Source: Gentiana macrophylla
Taxonomy: Eukaryota > Streptophyta > Magnoliopsida > Gentianales > Gentianaceae
Direction of reading: 5' to 3'
DNA: 64,000 nucleotides
Assembly: GCA_026214975.1 (NCBI GenBank)
Contig: CM047814.1
Span: 16,577,541-16,641,540, forward strand
Within the stretch, counting starts at the first letter, position 1. Each line of letters begins with the position of its first letter. The notes under the pieces are model-generated. The model was not told where the DNA came from. It did not search any database and saw nothing but the letters and a program-made list of their open reading frames with translations. Both the position numbers and the translations under genes were made by a program. Below are positions 45,973-58,021 of the stretch, piece by piece.

Positions 45973-46391
45973 TCTTTATCTTCTACACTTTAAATTTGAA
46001 ACTTTGTAATGACATTTTTGAAAATCAACTTTGGCTGGTATTTCGACCTGGCCGCATCTTGTAACAACTATGCTCTGAACTTAACTTGCTTTGATTTTGT
46101 AATTTAACTTGTGTTTGCTTTCTCATTATTTTGCTTGTCTTCTCGATGCGTTATAGTCTTTCGCTTGTCGAGCCTCCGCGCTCTTTGCTACTCGCCACTC
46201 ACTTTATTCGCTGCTTTTATTATTGATATCGAAAGTTGCCCCCCAAGTGTATTATGAACCCTGGTTCTTATTACACTTGAGATTGATATGCTTGCCTTAG
46301 TATTTCACCCTTAGGCCGAGCATTTTAGTGTAAATCGCCCCTGGTCTTTGGTCTTTTTCGCTACTCGAGCTCTTTTGACCATCGATCGACA
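45973..46391. other. Non-coding region of Tat-4
   Basis: T-rich downstream region of the antisense ORF. No ORF is supported. Confidence 0.4.
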
Positions 46392-46568
46392 GTGGCCCGA
46401 CTATGCGAACCGCCCTTTGTCTGGGCCTTTTTCGCCCTCTGGGCTCGTTTGGCTTTCGACTTGGGACAGTGGCCCGACTATGCGAACCGCCCTTTGTCTG
46501 GGCTTTTCGCCTCCTGGGCTCGTTTGGCTTTCGACTTGGGACAGTGGCCCGACCATGCGAACCGCCTT
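46392..46568. repeat. Tandem repeat of 75-77 bp in Tat-4
   Basis: Two full units (46392-46468 and 46469-46543) and a partial third, each starting GTGGCCCGACTATGCGAACC and ending TTTCGACTTGGGACA. It lies between integrase and the antisense ORF. Tat/Retand elements commonly carry such repeats near the 3' end. Confidence 0.9.
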
Positions 46569-46824
46569 TATGCCTTTGCATTCGCCGCCCATTAGGCTAA
46601 CTTTGCTTTGGCTTGTCTAGATTTCCGACCTGGGATTTCCTATTCGTTGTTGATTATTTTGCCTTTAACTTTTCTGTCACATTGGACTTGTATCGCTTTT
46701 GGCTATAAATCCTAACAAACACAAAAACATCTCGAGAAAGCATACTTTTATTAGAATGTCATAGATCGTCACATGGACTTATTACAAGATTTAACATTAA
46801 AAGTAAATAAAAGTTCATAAAAGC

Positions 46825-47900
46825 TTATCTCGCACATAATACTTCCTCATTGTTGGCATGCCAATGTCGAGAAATGAGTCCCGTCCGCCCGACCAAGTTG
46901 ATAAGACCCTTTGGGGTGGACTTTCGTAACTGATAAGGTCCTTCCCAATTCGGGGTTAACTTTCCGACCGCCTTTTGTCGACTTGCTTCATTCTTCCTTA
47001 GAACCAAATCACCGACCTTGAAGTATCGATGTCGACCTCGAGTTGTAAACATCGAGAGATCTTCTGCTTATACCTTGCCATTTCGGGCCGAGGCTATCTC
47101 TCTTCGCTCTTCGACATTGTCCCTTTCTTGTCGGAATTCGGGATCATTTGTCTCCACATTGTAGGCCAGAAGTCGAGGAGAAGGAACTCCGATCTCGGCG
47201 GGAATCACCGCTTCACACCCATATACCAAAAGAAAGGAGTTTCTCCAGTTGATGAATTTGAGTCGTCTCTATATGACCATAGGATGCTCGGAAGCCGAAT
47301 TGCCCAATCTCGACCTTCCGCTCTAGCCTCTTCTTTAACCCCAGCTTGATCTGTCGGTTAGTCTGTTCGACTTGACCGTTTGCCTGGGGGTGAGCCACTG
47401 AGGTGAATCGCTGGTCGATTTGGTACTCACTGCACCATTCCCTAACTTTTCGATCCTCGAATCGGGTACCATTATCCGAGATTAGAGCTTTGAATTCGCA
47501 CTGCAGAGGATGTCGACCCATAAGAATTTTTAATGGTTGGAGCTCGGATGTCGGGCAAAGCCTTAGCTTCTACCCATTTCGTGAAGTAGTCCACCGCAAC
47601 CACCACTTAACTGAGATTTCCGGAGCTCGAGGTAAAGGTCCTACAATATCGACCCCCACCGATCAAACGGCCATGTCGACGAGATGACGCTCATATCTTG
47701 TGCTTGTTGATGAGAGATATTATCATGGATCCGACAAGCGTTGCATTTTTGAACAAGATTGTTCGCGCCTCGTTGCATCGACGGCCAAAAATACCCTACC
47801 TAACTTGCATTTTCGAGCTAACATTCTTGCTCCACGTTGATTTCACACGCTCCTCTATGAATTTCCTCCAAGAGATATTCGCTTTCATTTTCGTGAGACA
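46825..47900 (-). pseudogene. Integrase of Tat-4
   Basis: The zinc-binding part is near 47850-47690 (ending CNACRIHDNISHQQ). The core has a WGVDIVGPLP-like first Asp, ALISDNGTRFEDRKV (second Asp, about 47490) and HPQANGQVEQTNRQI (Glu, about 47385). The C-terminal module reads FKVGDLVLRKNEASRQKAVG and WEGPYQ (47030-46930). Frameshifts divide it. It should insert element cDNA. It is similar to other plant gypsy integrases and lacks a chromodomain, as expected for Tat. Confidence 0.82.
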
Positions 47901-47989
47901 CATCTTAACCATGGATTTACAAAGGATTTCCGATAAAGGATGTCGTCGAAGAACGATATCGAGTGGATCAAGTCGAACTTTCCTGGCTT

Positions 47990-48600
47990 GCACTTTATCA
48001 GCTGGTAGTATTCCGTCTTTTAGATAAAGGGCGATCGAGTCCATCCATGTGGCCTGCTGAGTAATCGGCTGGGCCTCTGTTTCGATGTAACTCCTATCGG
48101 TCAGTAATTCGACTAGAACCTTCTTACTTGACATGAAGTTTGAGGCCAACTTGGAGAGCGACGCTCTCTTGTTCGACTTCGGGAATCTCGCTCGAATTGA
48201 ACCGCTTTTGAATTTTGGTATGAGGCTTTGGACAATCGCTAAGTAATTCTTCATGGTTTCTTCCTTAGCCTCATACTCCCTTTAACATGATTAACCACTA
48301 GCCGTGAGAGTCAGAATCGACAAATCTTCGACACCCAGCTTCAAAGCGAGCTTTAAACCAGTAATCATAGCCTCATATTCGGCTTCGTTGTTCGTTGCTT
48401 TGAAGTCGAAGCGAAGGGCGTAAGGGAATTCCTCGCCTTGGCTTACGTATGAGCCCCGCGCTCCCGCTCTCCTTACTCGATGCTCCATCGACCAAGAGTC
48501 CATTTTTCCTCCGGGCCTTGCTTTTCTTGATCGAGTTGAACGGAGATCCTTCACTAAAAATCCGCCAAGGCCTGTGCTTTTATCGCAGTTTCGAGGAACG
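47990..48600 (-). pseudogene. Additional RNase H domain of Tat-4
   Basis: EEFPYALRFDFKATNNEAEY, EAMITGLKLALKLGVEDLSI and LSKLASN are the blocks of the second RNase H that characterises the Tat lineage. The first Asp lies in a frameshifted VDGASS-like piece near 48490-48460. It is separated from the RT-linked RNase H at 48629-48904. The duplicated RNase H is a lineage marker. Confidence 0.75.
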
Positions 48601-49800
48601 AACTCGATGTCGTATTGGGCCATTTCAATCACCCATTTTGCCATCGACCTGAGGTGTCGGGTTTTGCCAATATTTGCTTTAGTGGTTGGTCGCTGACTAC
48701 CACAATGGGATGGGCTTGAAAATAGGGCCTCAACTTTCTCGAGGCATGAACAAGACATAATGCTAACTTCTCGGCTGGCGAATATCGGACCTCGGGGCCA
48801 TGCAAAGCCTTGCTGACAAAGTAGATTGGCACTTGGCCATGTACCCCTTCTCGAACTAGACCGCACTCATCGCCTCCTCGTGATACCGCCAAATAAACTA
48901 ACAACTTTTCCCTTCTCGAGGAGAAGTAAGGGTAGGTAACTCGACAAATAAGTCTTCAACTCTTCAAAGGTCGTCTCGACATTCATCGTCCCAATGAAAA
49001 GGACTGGCCTTTCGGAGTATCTTGAAAATGGTAGTGCACGCCTTGTGGCCGATCTCGATAGAAACTCGTTAAGAGTCGCCATTCGACCCGTGAGCCTCTC
49101 AGATTTCCTTGATATTTCGTGGGCGCGGGCATATTCTTTAGTGTATCAATTTTATCCGGTTAGCTCAATCCCGCCCTTGAAATCATATAACCCAAGAACT
49201 TACCCGACCTAACTCCAAAAGTACACTTCTTCGGTTTAATCTCATCTCGCGTTTTTCTCAACACTTCAAAACCTCTCGAGCATCGTCTGTGCATCGCTCA
49301 TAGATCGACTCTTGATAAGCAAGTCGCCTACATAAACTTCCATACATCTACCGATTTGCCTTGCAAATATCTTATTGATCGCCCTCCGTATGTTGCCCAG
49401 CCGTTTTAATCCGAATGGCATGGTCACATAATGTAAGGTGCCGAATTCGTGATAAATGCAGCTTTCTCGGCGCCTCGAGAGGTCCATTAGAATCTGGTGG
49501 TACCTTTATACGCATCTAAAAACCAAAACTTCAAAATCTATGGTCGAGTCTACTAACCTCGCCGATCTTAGGCAACGGATATGAATCTTTTGGACATGCT
49601 TTGTTAAGATTTGTGAAGTCCACACACATGCGCCAACCGCCATCGGGCTTTTTGACTAATACCGGGTTAGCTAGCCACTCGGGTAGAATACCTCTCTCAC
49701 GATCTGGTCGCCAATAGCTTGCCGACTTCCAACTCTATAGCTTCAAGTCGATCGGACGCTAAATTCCTCTTCTTCGCTTGATCGGCTTTTTAGCCTGGTC
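48601..49800 (-). pseudogene. pol: Reverse transcriptase and RNase H of Tat-4
   Basis: [19 protein letters not shown] (about 49640-49580) and MPFGLK (about 49430) mark the palm. The catalytic box reads EVYVGDLLIKS at 49345-49310 where YVDD is expected, so one catalytic Asp has become Gly. RNase H blocks IYFVSKALHGPEVRYSPAEK and VVSDQPLKQIL occupy 48830-48660. Frameshifts are present. The active-site change would abolish polymerisation even if the frame were restored. Confidence 0.83.
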
Positions 49801-50700
49801 AATCTCAAGCTTATGAATCGCAATGTCGGTAGACAATCCCCGCATGTCGGTGGCTTTCCAGTGCAAAGATGTCTCTCGAACTCGATTAGAAGCTTAACCA
49901 AGAGTCGCTTTTTTTTTTTCGGGATCCAAATCCCGACTTGCACACACCGATCGCCCTCTCCTTCCCGTAGTCGGACGTTTTGATCGCGCGCCACCAGAGA
50001 CCCAACTCTTCTCCTCTTCTTCCTCTCGAATCGTTCTTCGACTAAGACTTGTTGAATCGCCATTTTCCCATTCATGACTACAGAGTTACAACTCCTAGCG
50101 ACTTCAACATCTCTCCTTTACTTCACGGGAACCGCTCTCGGTAGGAAACTTCATGCTATTATGGAATGTGGAAATGATAGCCCGAAGGTCGAAGAGTGCC
50201 GCCGCCCTAGAATAACATTATAGCGTAGATGGAGCCTTGACCACCACATAATTTAATTCAAGTGTCCGTCCTTTCTCGCCGTCCCCAACTGTCGTGAGTA
50301 ACTTTATCGAGCCCATGGGATGGACTGCTTGCCTTGTGAATCCGAACAGGGGAGACGCTATGGGGGCAAGGTCCTTCTCTTTCAACTTCATTGCTTGAAA
50401 CGCCGAGTGGTATATGATGTTCACTGCACTCCCATTATCGATACTGCACTCAATACACGGGCTCGGCTAATAATCGCTTCAATGACTAACCTTCGCTATG
50501 ACTCCTCGACTTGGGGATATCATCTCGAGGGCCGATCCAACTTCTCGCCGTGAATCTGAAGCCGCTTGCGCCTCTCGAGCTACAAGTCGGCTCTTCTTCG
50601 TCCGGTCTTTATCACTCTCACCAGACCAAAGATTGTGTTGACATAGTTAATCGGTCGATTGTCTTCATACCTATCTCGACCAAAATTTTCTCTCGTTGTT
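49801..50700 (-). pseudogene. Protease region of Tat-4
   Basis: The ORF 50424-50218 includes NIIYHSAFQAMKLKEKDLAP and FGFTRQAVHPMGSIKL, the downstream half of the Tat protease domain. Just upstream a frameshifted DNGSAV piece carries the active-site Asp. RT N-terminal sequence follows below 50200. Confidence 0.7.
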
Positions 50701-52293
50701 TCTTCTCGACCGGGATCGATTCTCTCGAGGTGACCGATCCTTCGCCTCTCTGGACATCTCGACCTCGGTTCCCGCCTTGATCGGAGTTTTTCCTCTTGAA
50801 TTCTCCACGCCCGGGCCCATCATATCGAGATCTGTCAACAACTTCGCCTAGCTTCCCTTCTCGAATGCACGCCGATATCTCTCTTCAGTCGATACAATCC
50901 TCGGTTGTATGATCAATGTCTTCGTGAAAATCACAATATTTGCTTATGTTTCTCCTCTCTCGAGGTTTTTTCAACGGTGGCGGTTTCTCGCCAAGTTTTT
51001 TGAAAGCATAATCGACAACACCTCCGATCGAGGTCGATTGAGCGGGATAAAGTCCTTATCACGCGAGAGGTCCCTTCTGCCCCCACGGTCCGAGGTGGAT
51101 GTGTCGACACGGTCCCAAACCGATGGCTTACTCTCAACATCCCGCCTCTTGACCGATTCCTATTCGGGCCTCGGGTGTCCTTCTTGGATTCCATCCGGTC
51201 GGATTGGGTGTGCCTTCGCGACCGCTCTCTTCCTGATGTAATCGATGCACCACGTTAACGCATTCGCCCATAGTATGGGGAACGTCTTTGCTCAACTTCA
51301 TATATAACTTAGTATTACGCAGCTTCTACAAACGATGTGATCGTAAGTCGGTCATCTCGCGCGCCCTGACTCGCATGGCCTCGAGATTAAACCTCTTCAA
51401 GTATTCCATCATCGTTTCATCTTTTTTGCCGCCACGCTCACGAGGTGTGTGGCGCCGATGAAACTTCTTGTTGACTATAAACGATCTCGAACTTTCGAGC
51501 GAGCATGGCAAAATCGAGATCGACCTCGGTCGTAGCTTCGTGAACCATTCTCTTGCTCGACCTACTACGAGTAGCGTCTCTCTAACGCCCGACAACAGAT
51601 TGCATCGGGGCCCCATCCAATCTCATTTGCGACAGATACCATGGAGATGGTCCTCCGGTCGGTGGTGCCATCATAAGGTTCTATTTTGGGTATCTTAAAC
51701 CCCTTGGGTTTAGGAAAGCTCTCGATCTCCTTCGTGAAAGGAGACTCGAGCCACAACGACACTCGATTCTTTCCCAAAATTGCATTCACTCTTCCCTGGC
51801 TGGCGTCATCATCCCTCTCTCGGTGTTTTTGGTGAATCTCACGTCTCTTCCTTTCCACCGAAATGGATGATGCGCTTACTTCGCCCCTGTGAGTCGGTTT
51901 AGGCTTGTCCACTACATCTTTCTCGCCGCCTTCCGCCATGGCTCGCTCTGGGCGGCGCCGCCGCTTTTCTGGCCAGAATCGCCGGCTATTATTCTCGACA
52001 TTACCTCCAAATTTGCCCCTCGCTAATCGATCGCAAGCGCCCGATATTCGGAGTAAGGGCTTGCTTTTCTCGTTGGTGGGTCTCTCGACAAGATTCAAAG
52101 TTGGATCTTTTTCCTCTGCTTCGCCGAGGATCGTGTTGAATAAGATCCAAGGCGGGATCTTCGCCTCCTTGCATATCAGGATCGATTGGTTCATTCATCC
52201 GGGAGCCTTGATCGATCGCTTTAGATGCGCTTTTAGATGCGGTTTTTCTGGGGGAGGCATCGTGTTTTTTGGCGTATTCGATCAATAGAAAAA
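50701..52293 (-). pseudogene. gag: Tat-type gag of Tat-4
   Basis: FPKPKGFKIPKIEPYDGTTD (about 51710-51650), VGRAREWFTKLRPRSIS (about 51560-51510) and MMEYLKRFNLEAMRVR (51410-51360) are standard gag blocks of the lineage. A CDFHEDIDHTTEDC zinc-finger-like motif lies near 50935-50895. The N-terminal part is Arg/Lys/Glu-rich. Three or more frameshifts. Confidence 0.83.
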
Positions 52294-52312
52294 CCCTCCT
52301 TCTAAGCGCCAA
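52294..52312 (-). other. Primer-binding site of Tat-4
   Basis: On the - strand TTGGCGCTTAGAAGGAGGG follows the LTR end. It differs from the tRNA-Asp site of the Athila elements. I do not name the tRNA with confidence. Confidence 0.65.
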
Positions 52313-52822
52313 TGACGATGACAAATTAAGTCACCTTGATGATTTGAGCCCTAATTTAATCTAGTGATGAACACACAAGAACCCTAATGCCAAAAAGAGG
52401 AATGAGGATGGATTTTATGTATGCGGCCGAGTCCAAGACCAGATCTTGGATTGCCTACGATCTCGCTCGCTCCAGAATCAAGCCTCACGTAGTTCCTGGA
52501 ATGGGGTATTTATAGTGATCATACTTGCCTAAACCCTAAGGTTAAGTCGGCTTGTATTATTGTCACCTTTACCCTTAAACGGGCCTTGACCCTTGCCCAA
52601 GCTATATCGTGGGTGGGCTCTGGAAATTGGTGTGGACTCTATCCTTATGGACTTGTCATCCCACACTGCTCGGTCGTCGACAGTCGATAGTCGTAGCCTG
52701 GCTTTTATATGATGGCCTTGGCCTCGAGCCTGGGCATCGACATGGATACACTGGAGTTATTTTATAATATGATGACCAACCGATAGATTTACACGTATGG
52801 AGGAATAAACCTCAGATCGTCA
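52313..52822 (-). repeat. 5' LTR of Tat-4
   Basis: 510 bp, with - strand TATA at 52507-52514. It differs from the 3' LTR by scattered substitutions and several short indels. Confidence 0.93.
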
Positions 52823-52827
52823 TTGAA

Positions 52828-53574
52828 TATGTCATAACCATAGTTTTACAACACAAAGATGTTAATATATAGCGCTCCAAAAAGGAAGTTTTTGACTCAG
52901 TTACGTACGGTTGATTTTTATGCGATATTTAAATGGTTAGGTACATGCATGTATATATCTATTTGTGAGTATACAAATAGTATATCTTACACGGCATCAA
53001 ACAAAGGTAAAAGGACAACGTTATGTGAGAGACTGGAATTTTTACCATGAAATAGATGTTATAACTTAGATATAGGACAGAAAAGAAATGAATTAATACT
53101 TAGGAACTTGACAAAATAAGAAGAAGTGCAAGGCACGCAATAAAGCGTATTCTTTAAAGAGATTTGTCACTTAAGGAACTAACGAAAATCTCTCTCAGGA
53201 ATCAAACCCGAGAACATTCAGAAATTTGTTCTGATGATGTTGTAAAACTAGAGAATGAATTCGTTTGCATGCTTGTGCCTTTATAGGCCGAATGTACTCC
53301 ATACACGAAGTCGGTGACTCTTACACGAAAAAGGTAAAAGACATCTCGATTCGGCCAAACACCGCAACTCATGTCTTCGCGAGGTGTATCTCTTTGCGTG
53401 TTCATGAAATTGAACAGACCGATGCATGAATTTGAAGCGATGCATGAATCGAATCTGTTTCACTAGGGTGTATCTCTTGAGTTGAACCCGCTTCGTTACG
53501 ACAACATTAACTGTATGGAAATTCATAAGCAAACGATTATAAAATATTTAATTTATGAAAAATATGTAATGAGG
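52828..53574. other. Intergenic, nothing recognised
   Basis: AT-rich, with no supported ORF or repeat. Short ORFs on both strands lack any domain. Confidence 0.4.
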
Positions 53575-53735
53575 ATGGACACATGATCCTAGAAAAAGAT
53601 AACTTTCAATACTCTTCACGGTCAAGTGCAAAAAACCTACAAAACGATATCGTTTTATATGTAACTACCAACAAAACGAAGTCGTTTTGTGTGTCTTTAC
53701 ACTTGACCGTCAAGTGCATTGGGGATCCTAAACGA
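53575..53735. mobile_element. Small MITE-like palindromic repeat
   Basis: GGTCAAGTGCAAA at 53620 and its reverse ending 53708 enclose two near-perfect palindromes, AAAACGATATCGTTTT (53641-53656) and AAAACGAAGTCGTTTT (53683-53698). Outer GATCC traces suggest a slightly larger unit. No TSD is clear. Confidence 0.4.
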
Positions 53736-54059
53736 AGAAGACGATAATTTAAAGATTTTTTATAATCATAAAGATGTATATTAGTGTTTTTCTGTCATTT
53801 GGATCCAAGTAAAACATATCGCAAAAAAAAAACACGCTACTATACATTTTGTGTTATATAATAGAAAGAAAAAAACATGCTTAAAAAAATACTACCATAT
53901 GTCGCGATTATCCAAACACATTAACCAAACTATACCGGTCAATAAAGATTTTATACACTACAAACAATAATTTTGAGGGAAACCAACATTTCAAAACGTA
54001 ATAATATTTTGTTAAATGTACAACTTTGGTAATAATTATGTATTTTTATTTACATGATA
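53736..54059. other. Intergenic, nothing recognised
   Basis: AT-rich, with no feature supported. Confidence 0.4.
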
Positions 54060-55050
54060 AAAGTTTTATATCAAATTATCCGACTATTATAGATGATAGG
54101 TACGGATATAAATTTATTGGGACAAAAAAAATACATAACATATATAGTGTCGGGAATAACGTGTGTGGAGTTCTTTACAGTATGTGTAAACACGGAATCA
54201 ACCCCGTAATTAACGGTTGAACTTACGGAATAAAAAAACGATGCACAATAAATAAAATAGATCAAGAGATCGAACCGAGGCGAGTGTAAACACTTTTTCC
54301 TTAAGACAATTTTGCTCCGATCATGTGCCCACGGTTGTAGCAATTGCCTCCCAAGATACAAATACCACGCCTCGAGTTTAGCGGCACTTCAAAACTCGAG
54401 AGCCCGCGAACTACTTGATGTTTCGACTTCTCTTTGACATAACACAACGTGTTGAATGCATAATTTTTTCAGAGTGGATAAGATCGAGAAAATTTTATGA
54501 TACCATTCTCATTCACTAGGGTTCTTTATATAGTGGAGAGAATGCAAGAGGCGGCCGCAGTAAATTCGTGACACAAGTCGGGATTGAGAACGGCACATTG
54601 TATTATAAGTTTATAAGTATTAATTTTAAAAATCCAAGTTGGATTATGGGTCAAGGCCAATTTTTAAAAATTTAGTGGGTTAATTAGTACATATTAGTAT
54701 ATTAAAATTTTAAATAGTGTAAGACATACATAGATCTTTTTTGGCTGGGGTCACTTGACCCATAAGGCTCCTCTTTGAGTCGCCCCGAGAGGATGTGTCT
54801 ATACTCGATTCTTATTGTCTCGAATGACATATTTTCTTCTCCCTTAAGAAAAGAAAATATCCGACTTAATATTGCCGACTTAGAGGACCATCCGACCTTA
54901 TTGGTTGGTCTATTCACACGTGAAAAAAAGTAGATTCGGTTTTCCGATCGCACGTATTTTACATAAACTTTAGGCATTAATTTCTCATTCACCTGATATT
55001 TGAATCGAGCGATTCGAAAAGCCATCATCATCTACTCCGTGAGTAGTATT
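54060..55050 (-). repeat. LTR-like remnant
   Basis: The - strand has CACTATATAAAGAACCC (54520-54536) as promoter and a downstream GTCTTAAGGAAAAAG segment paralleled in the LTR-like piece at 59860-60315, where CTCCCAAGATA is also shared. Edges are uncertain. No internal domain adjoins it. Confidence 0.4.
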
Positions 55051-55061
55051 TGTTGGAGAAT

Positions 55062-56215
55062 TTGAATTAAAAATTGATATTTGTCTATAAGACCGGCTTT
55101 GAGTACTTAATAGGCATTTTAGACACTAATGAATCTTATTTGTATATAAAGACACAAAATGAGTAACTAGACAAAACTATCCTTTTTTTTTCTGGAGCTA
55201 AAAATATTTTTTATTTTAGTTTCTGGACTTGAATTTTTTTTTCCTAATTTTTCTGGGTGCGTTTTTTTTTAAACGCTAAAGAGACATCGCAATGTCTTTG
55301 CATCGCGGTGTCACTTCATCACGGTATCTCTGCAGTGGGGGTGTCTCTGCATCGGGGATGGTCACTGCATCGCGGTGTCACTTCATCACAGTGCCTTTAC
55401 ATCGCGGTGTCACTTTATCGCGATGTTTTCGTGATCGCGTTTCTCCGCAATGCGATTTCACTTCACCGCTGTGTCACCGTGATCGCGGTGTCACTTAATC
55501 GCGGTGTCTCTCGTGATCGCGTGTCACTTCATTGCGGTGTCTCGTGATTACGGTGTCACTTCATCGTGGTGTCTCTCGCACGCGTGTCACTTCATTCGCG
55601 GTGTCTCAGATCGCGTGTCTCTTAATCACGATGTCTACGCAATGCGCGCCTCTCGCACGCGGTGTCACTTCTCGTGGTGTCTCGCAATGTGGCGCTACTT
55701 CATCGCGGTGTCTCTTAATCGCGATGTCTCGCGATCGTCAAATGTTATAACATCGCGCGTCACTTCATCGCGGTGTCTCGTGATCGCAGTTGTCTCTCGT
55801 CAGATCGGGGTGGTCACCGCAACGCTGGGTCTCGACCGAGGTGGTCATCAGATCGCGGTGTCTCGTGATCGGAGGTAGTCATCGATCGAGGTGGTCAATG
55901 GATCTGGGGTGGTCAATGCATCGCGTGTGTCTCGATCGCCGCTGCTCTCTGCATCGCGGGTGGTCACCGGGAAAAACGCGCCCGAGAAAAAAAGACGCCA
56001 TTAAAAAAAACGACTAGAAAAAAAAGAACCGCCCAGAAAAAATACGCAAAAAAAAGAAGAAAAAACATTAAAAAAACAAATGCAAAACAAAATTAGGGTA
56101 GTTTGGTCCATGTACTAATTATGTGTCCTTATAACCAAATAAGATTCATTAGTGTCCTATTTGCCTAATTAAGTCTAATATGTGTCCTTTTGGACCTTTG
56201 CCTCTTAAAAAATTA
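55062..56215. mobile_element. Foldback-like element with minisatellite core
   Basis: Left arm (55062-55265) and right arm (55990-56215) are inverted: GACACTAATGAATCTTATTT reads + at 55120 and - near 56155. The inner parts mirror too, CTGGGTGCGTTTTTTTTT at the left against AAAAATACGC at the right. The core 55275-55975 is a tandem repeat. No transposase is present. Confidence 0.6.
55275..55975. repeat. 16-bp minisatellite, CTTCATCGCGGTGTCA type
   Basis: About 40 degenerate copies of a 15-17 bp unit, with variants such as CTGCATCGCGGTGTCA and CTTAATCGCGGTGTCT. GC- and CpG-rich within AT-rich arms. ORFs across it are repeat artefacts. Confidence 0.85.
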
Positions 56216-56247
56216 ATGGAAAAGAAACGGTTTGGTGAAAGTTTACT

Positions 56248-56753
56248 GATATACCACACCCGGATACGGCCGGCCGGACCACCCTCAGTCCTATCCTAAC
56301 GGTCACATCTCAGCCTCTGACCTTCATCGCCGCCAGTCCGACTGGTAGCAGGATGGCCAGGTCATCGAGTCCGCAAGATCCTAACAACTCCCCGGCTGTG
56401 GGCCGAGCATGTTAACCCCAGCCCGCTATATCGATCAGCTAGGGCGAGCACGCTCTACATTTGGCGTTAGCAAGGATAAGATTATGCGAACAAGAGGAGA
56501 GCAAAGTGACCTGCAAGCCCGGAGACCCGCTCCTAGTCGTTGCTTAACCCCTTAATTGTACTTAATTATGTCTTGTCACAATTAGCCTAACCGTCATTAG
56601 AGATACGCCTATAAATAGAGGCATCATGTAACCCACAAAAGGATCCATTTTTAATTGATACAAGCAGATATACTCTGTCAATTCATCGACCCCGTGTCCC
56701 TTTCTTTATTGCATTGAGCTCGCCGGTGGAGCACCGCCCTGTGTTCATCACAG
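56248..56753 (+). repeat. Probable solo LTR or TRIM-like LTR
   Basis: Starts TGATATACCACACCCGG and has CCTATAAATAGAGGCATCAT (56609-56628) as promoter. It ends near TGTGTTCATCACA. GC-richer than its surroundings. No partner LTR or TSD is visible. Confidence 0.5.
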
Positions 56754-56856
56754 CCATCAACTTTTCTTTCCAAAGACCATCTCTTCCAGTCAGATATCCA
56801 CCATGCAAACACCGTAACACCCACCTTGATATTTTCAGCAATGTCAGCTGGCTCCC

Positions 56857-57498
56857 TTACTGGGAAAAGTTATCAAAATCAAGCTTGTGACCGGAGTAAT
56901 CTTTGACAAGGAAGTAAGACCCATGAAACTCAAAATATACTGAATTATCCGAAACAAATTTATGTACAGATAGGAGGTTTCTGGTGATGGAAGGCGTGAC
57001 AAGAATATTAGATAAATGAAATGACTGTGAAGTGGAATATATAGAAGAAGAACCGTAATGAGTAATAGGTAAACATGTACCGTCGCCTACATGCACTTTG
57101 TCGGGCATGGCATAGGGTGCAGATGAGAGGGTGATATTGCGACGGTCATGCGTGAGATGATGAGTGGCACCAGTATCCGCAATCCAATCAGAACCAGGAT
57201 GTGTGTATAAAGAAGCCGCGTATGACTGGGAAATCCGAGGTGGGGGTGACCGAGAGGATGAGAGGTGAGAGGATCCATAGCGGTAGGGATATGACGGAGC
57301 AATATGGTTGGCCTGATAACAAATTTGACAGGAAGCGGGCGCAACATCATGATGGTAGCGACGCCCCCGTTCTCGAAAAAGATTTGAGCTGCGGTGATGG
57401 GCAGCGGTGGTAGCGAAGGCGGTTGTCGTCGACGATGGAGGGGTCGGTACAGCAGCAGGGTGATCGGACATTGCCGGAGAGGAGGAAAGCTGTAACAA
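56857..57498 (-). pseudogene. Copia gag zinc knuckle, protease and pre-integrase fragment
   Basis: CQICYQANHIAPSY is the nucleocapsid knuckle with the last Cys replaced by Tyr. SDWIADTGATHHLT is the aspartic protease active site (DTG), followed by HVGDGTCLPITHYG. FHLSNILVTPSITRNLLSVH and FVSDNSVYFEFHGSYFLVKD belong to the gag-pre-integrase domain. The ORF stops soon after, so integrase and RT are missing. The gag part upstream (57500-58013) has many stops, beginning MAATPPPVQHVLPSQPHLKF at 58017. Confidence 0.8.
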
Positions 57499-58021
57499 TT
57501 TTTTTTTTTATTTTTATGGTGTAAAAAATTTCACGTTAGGGACAAGTACCAGGCTAGTAGGTGACCTAGCCTTACTATGGATTTATTGGGAAATTACAAA
57601 CAATTGTTAGGGTCAAGTGCAAACAATATTTTCTTTTTTGTTTTTGTTTTTTTTGGGAAATTAGATTTGATTGGGAATTGGGTATTCAAACTGAATTAGA
57701 GGCAGCAGTGCAGAGACGGAGCAGCCACGCAATTTGGAAGCTGTTGTGGGGCTGTAGGTTTCTGTATCTTCGATGTTACATGTCGATTAAGCTGGGGCTG
57801 GTTTGAACGCAGTCGAACGAAGTCTCGCCGGAGAAGATGGTGGACACGGAATAAGCCGGAGGAACGTTATTTGCTGGTTGGTCGGAATAAGATGGGGGAA
57901 ATTAACAGAGGAAGGAGATCGATCGGTTTTGCTAGCTGTTTAATTTGTTTAGAATCTAAACTTTAGATGGGGTTGAGAGGGAAGAACATGTTGCACCGGA
58001 GGAGGGGTAGCGGCCATGGTT

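Larger units (their letters stand above)
42800..52827 (-). mobile_element. Tat-4: complete Tat-lineage gypsy element
   Basis: LTRs at 42805-43318 and 52313-52822 share TG...CA ends and are flanked by an identical 5-bp TSD, TTGAA (42800-42804 and 52823-52827). Order on the - strand: 5' LTR, primer site, gag, protease, RT, RNase H, additional RNase H, integrase, tandem repeats, antisense ORF, polypurine tract, 3' LTR. The additional RNase H and antisense ORF point to the Tat lineage (Retand-like). Coding parts are frameshifted. Confidence 0.93.

Noticed and set aside
46297..46620. ORFs on both strands over the Tat-4 tandem repeat
   Set aside because: Open only because the 75-77 bp unit lacks stops. 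No protein similarity is recognised.
54702..55031. 109-codon - strand ORF
   Set aside because: It lies in LTR-like U3 sequence and shows no domain. Probably chance.
55275..55975. CRISPR-like array
   Set aside because: Repeats are contiguous with no unique spacers, and the genome is a plant nuclear one.
55257..56017. Several overlapping ORFs of 68-124 codons
   Set aside because: They run through a minisatellite in all frames. Repetition, not coding, explains the absence of stops.
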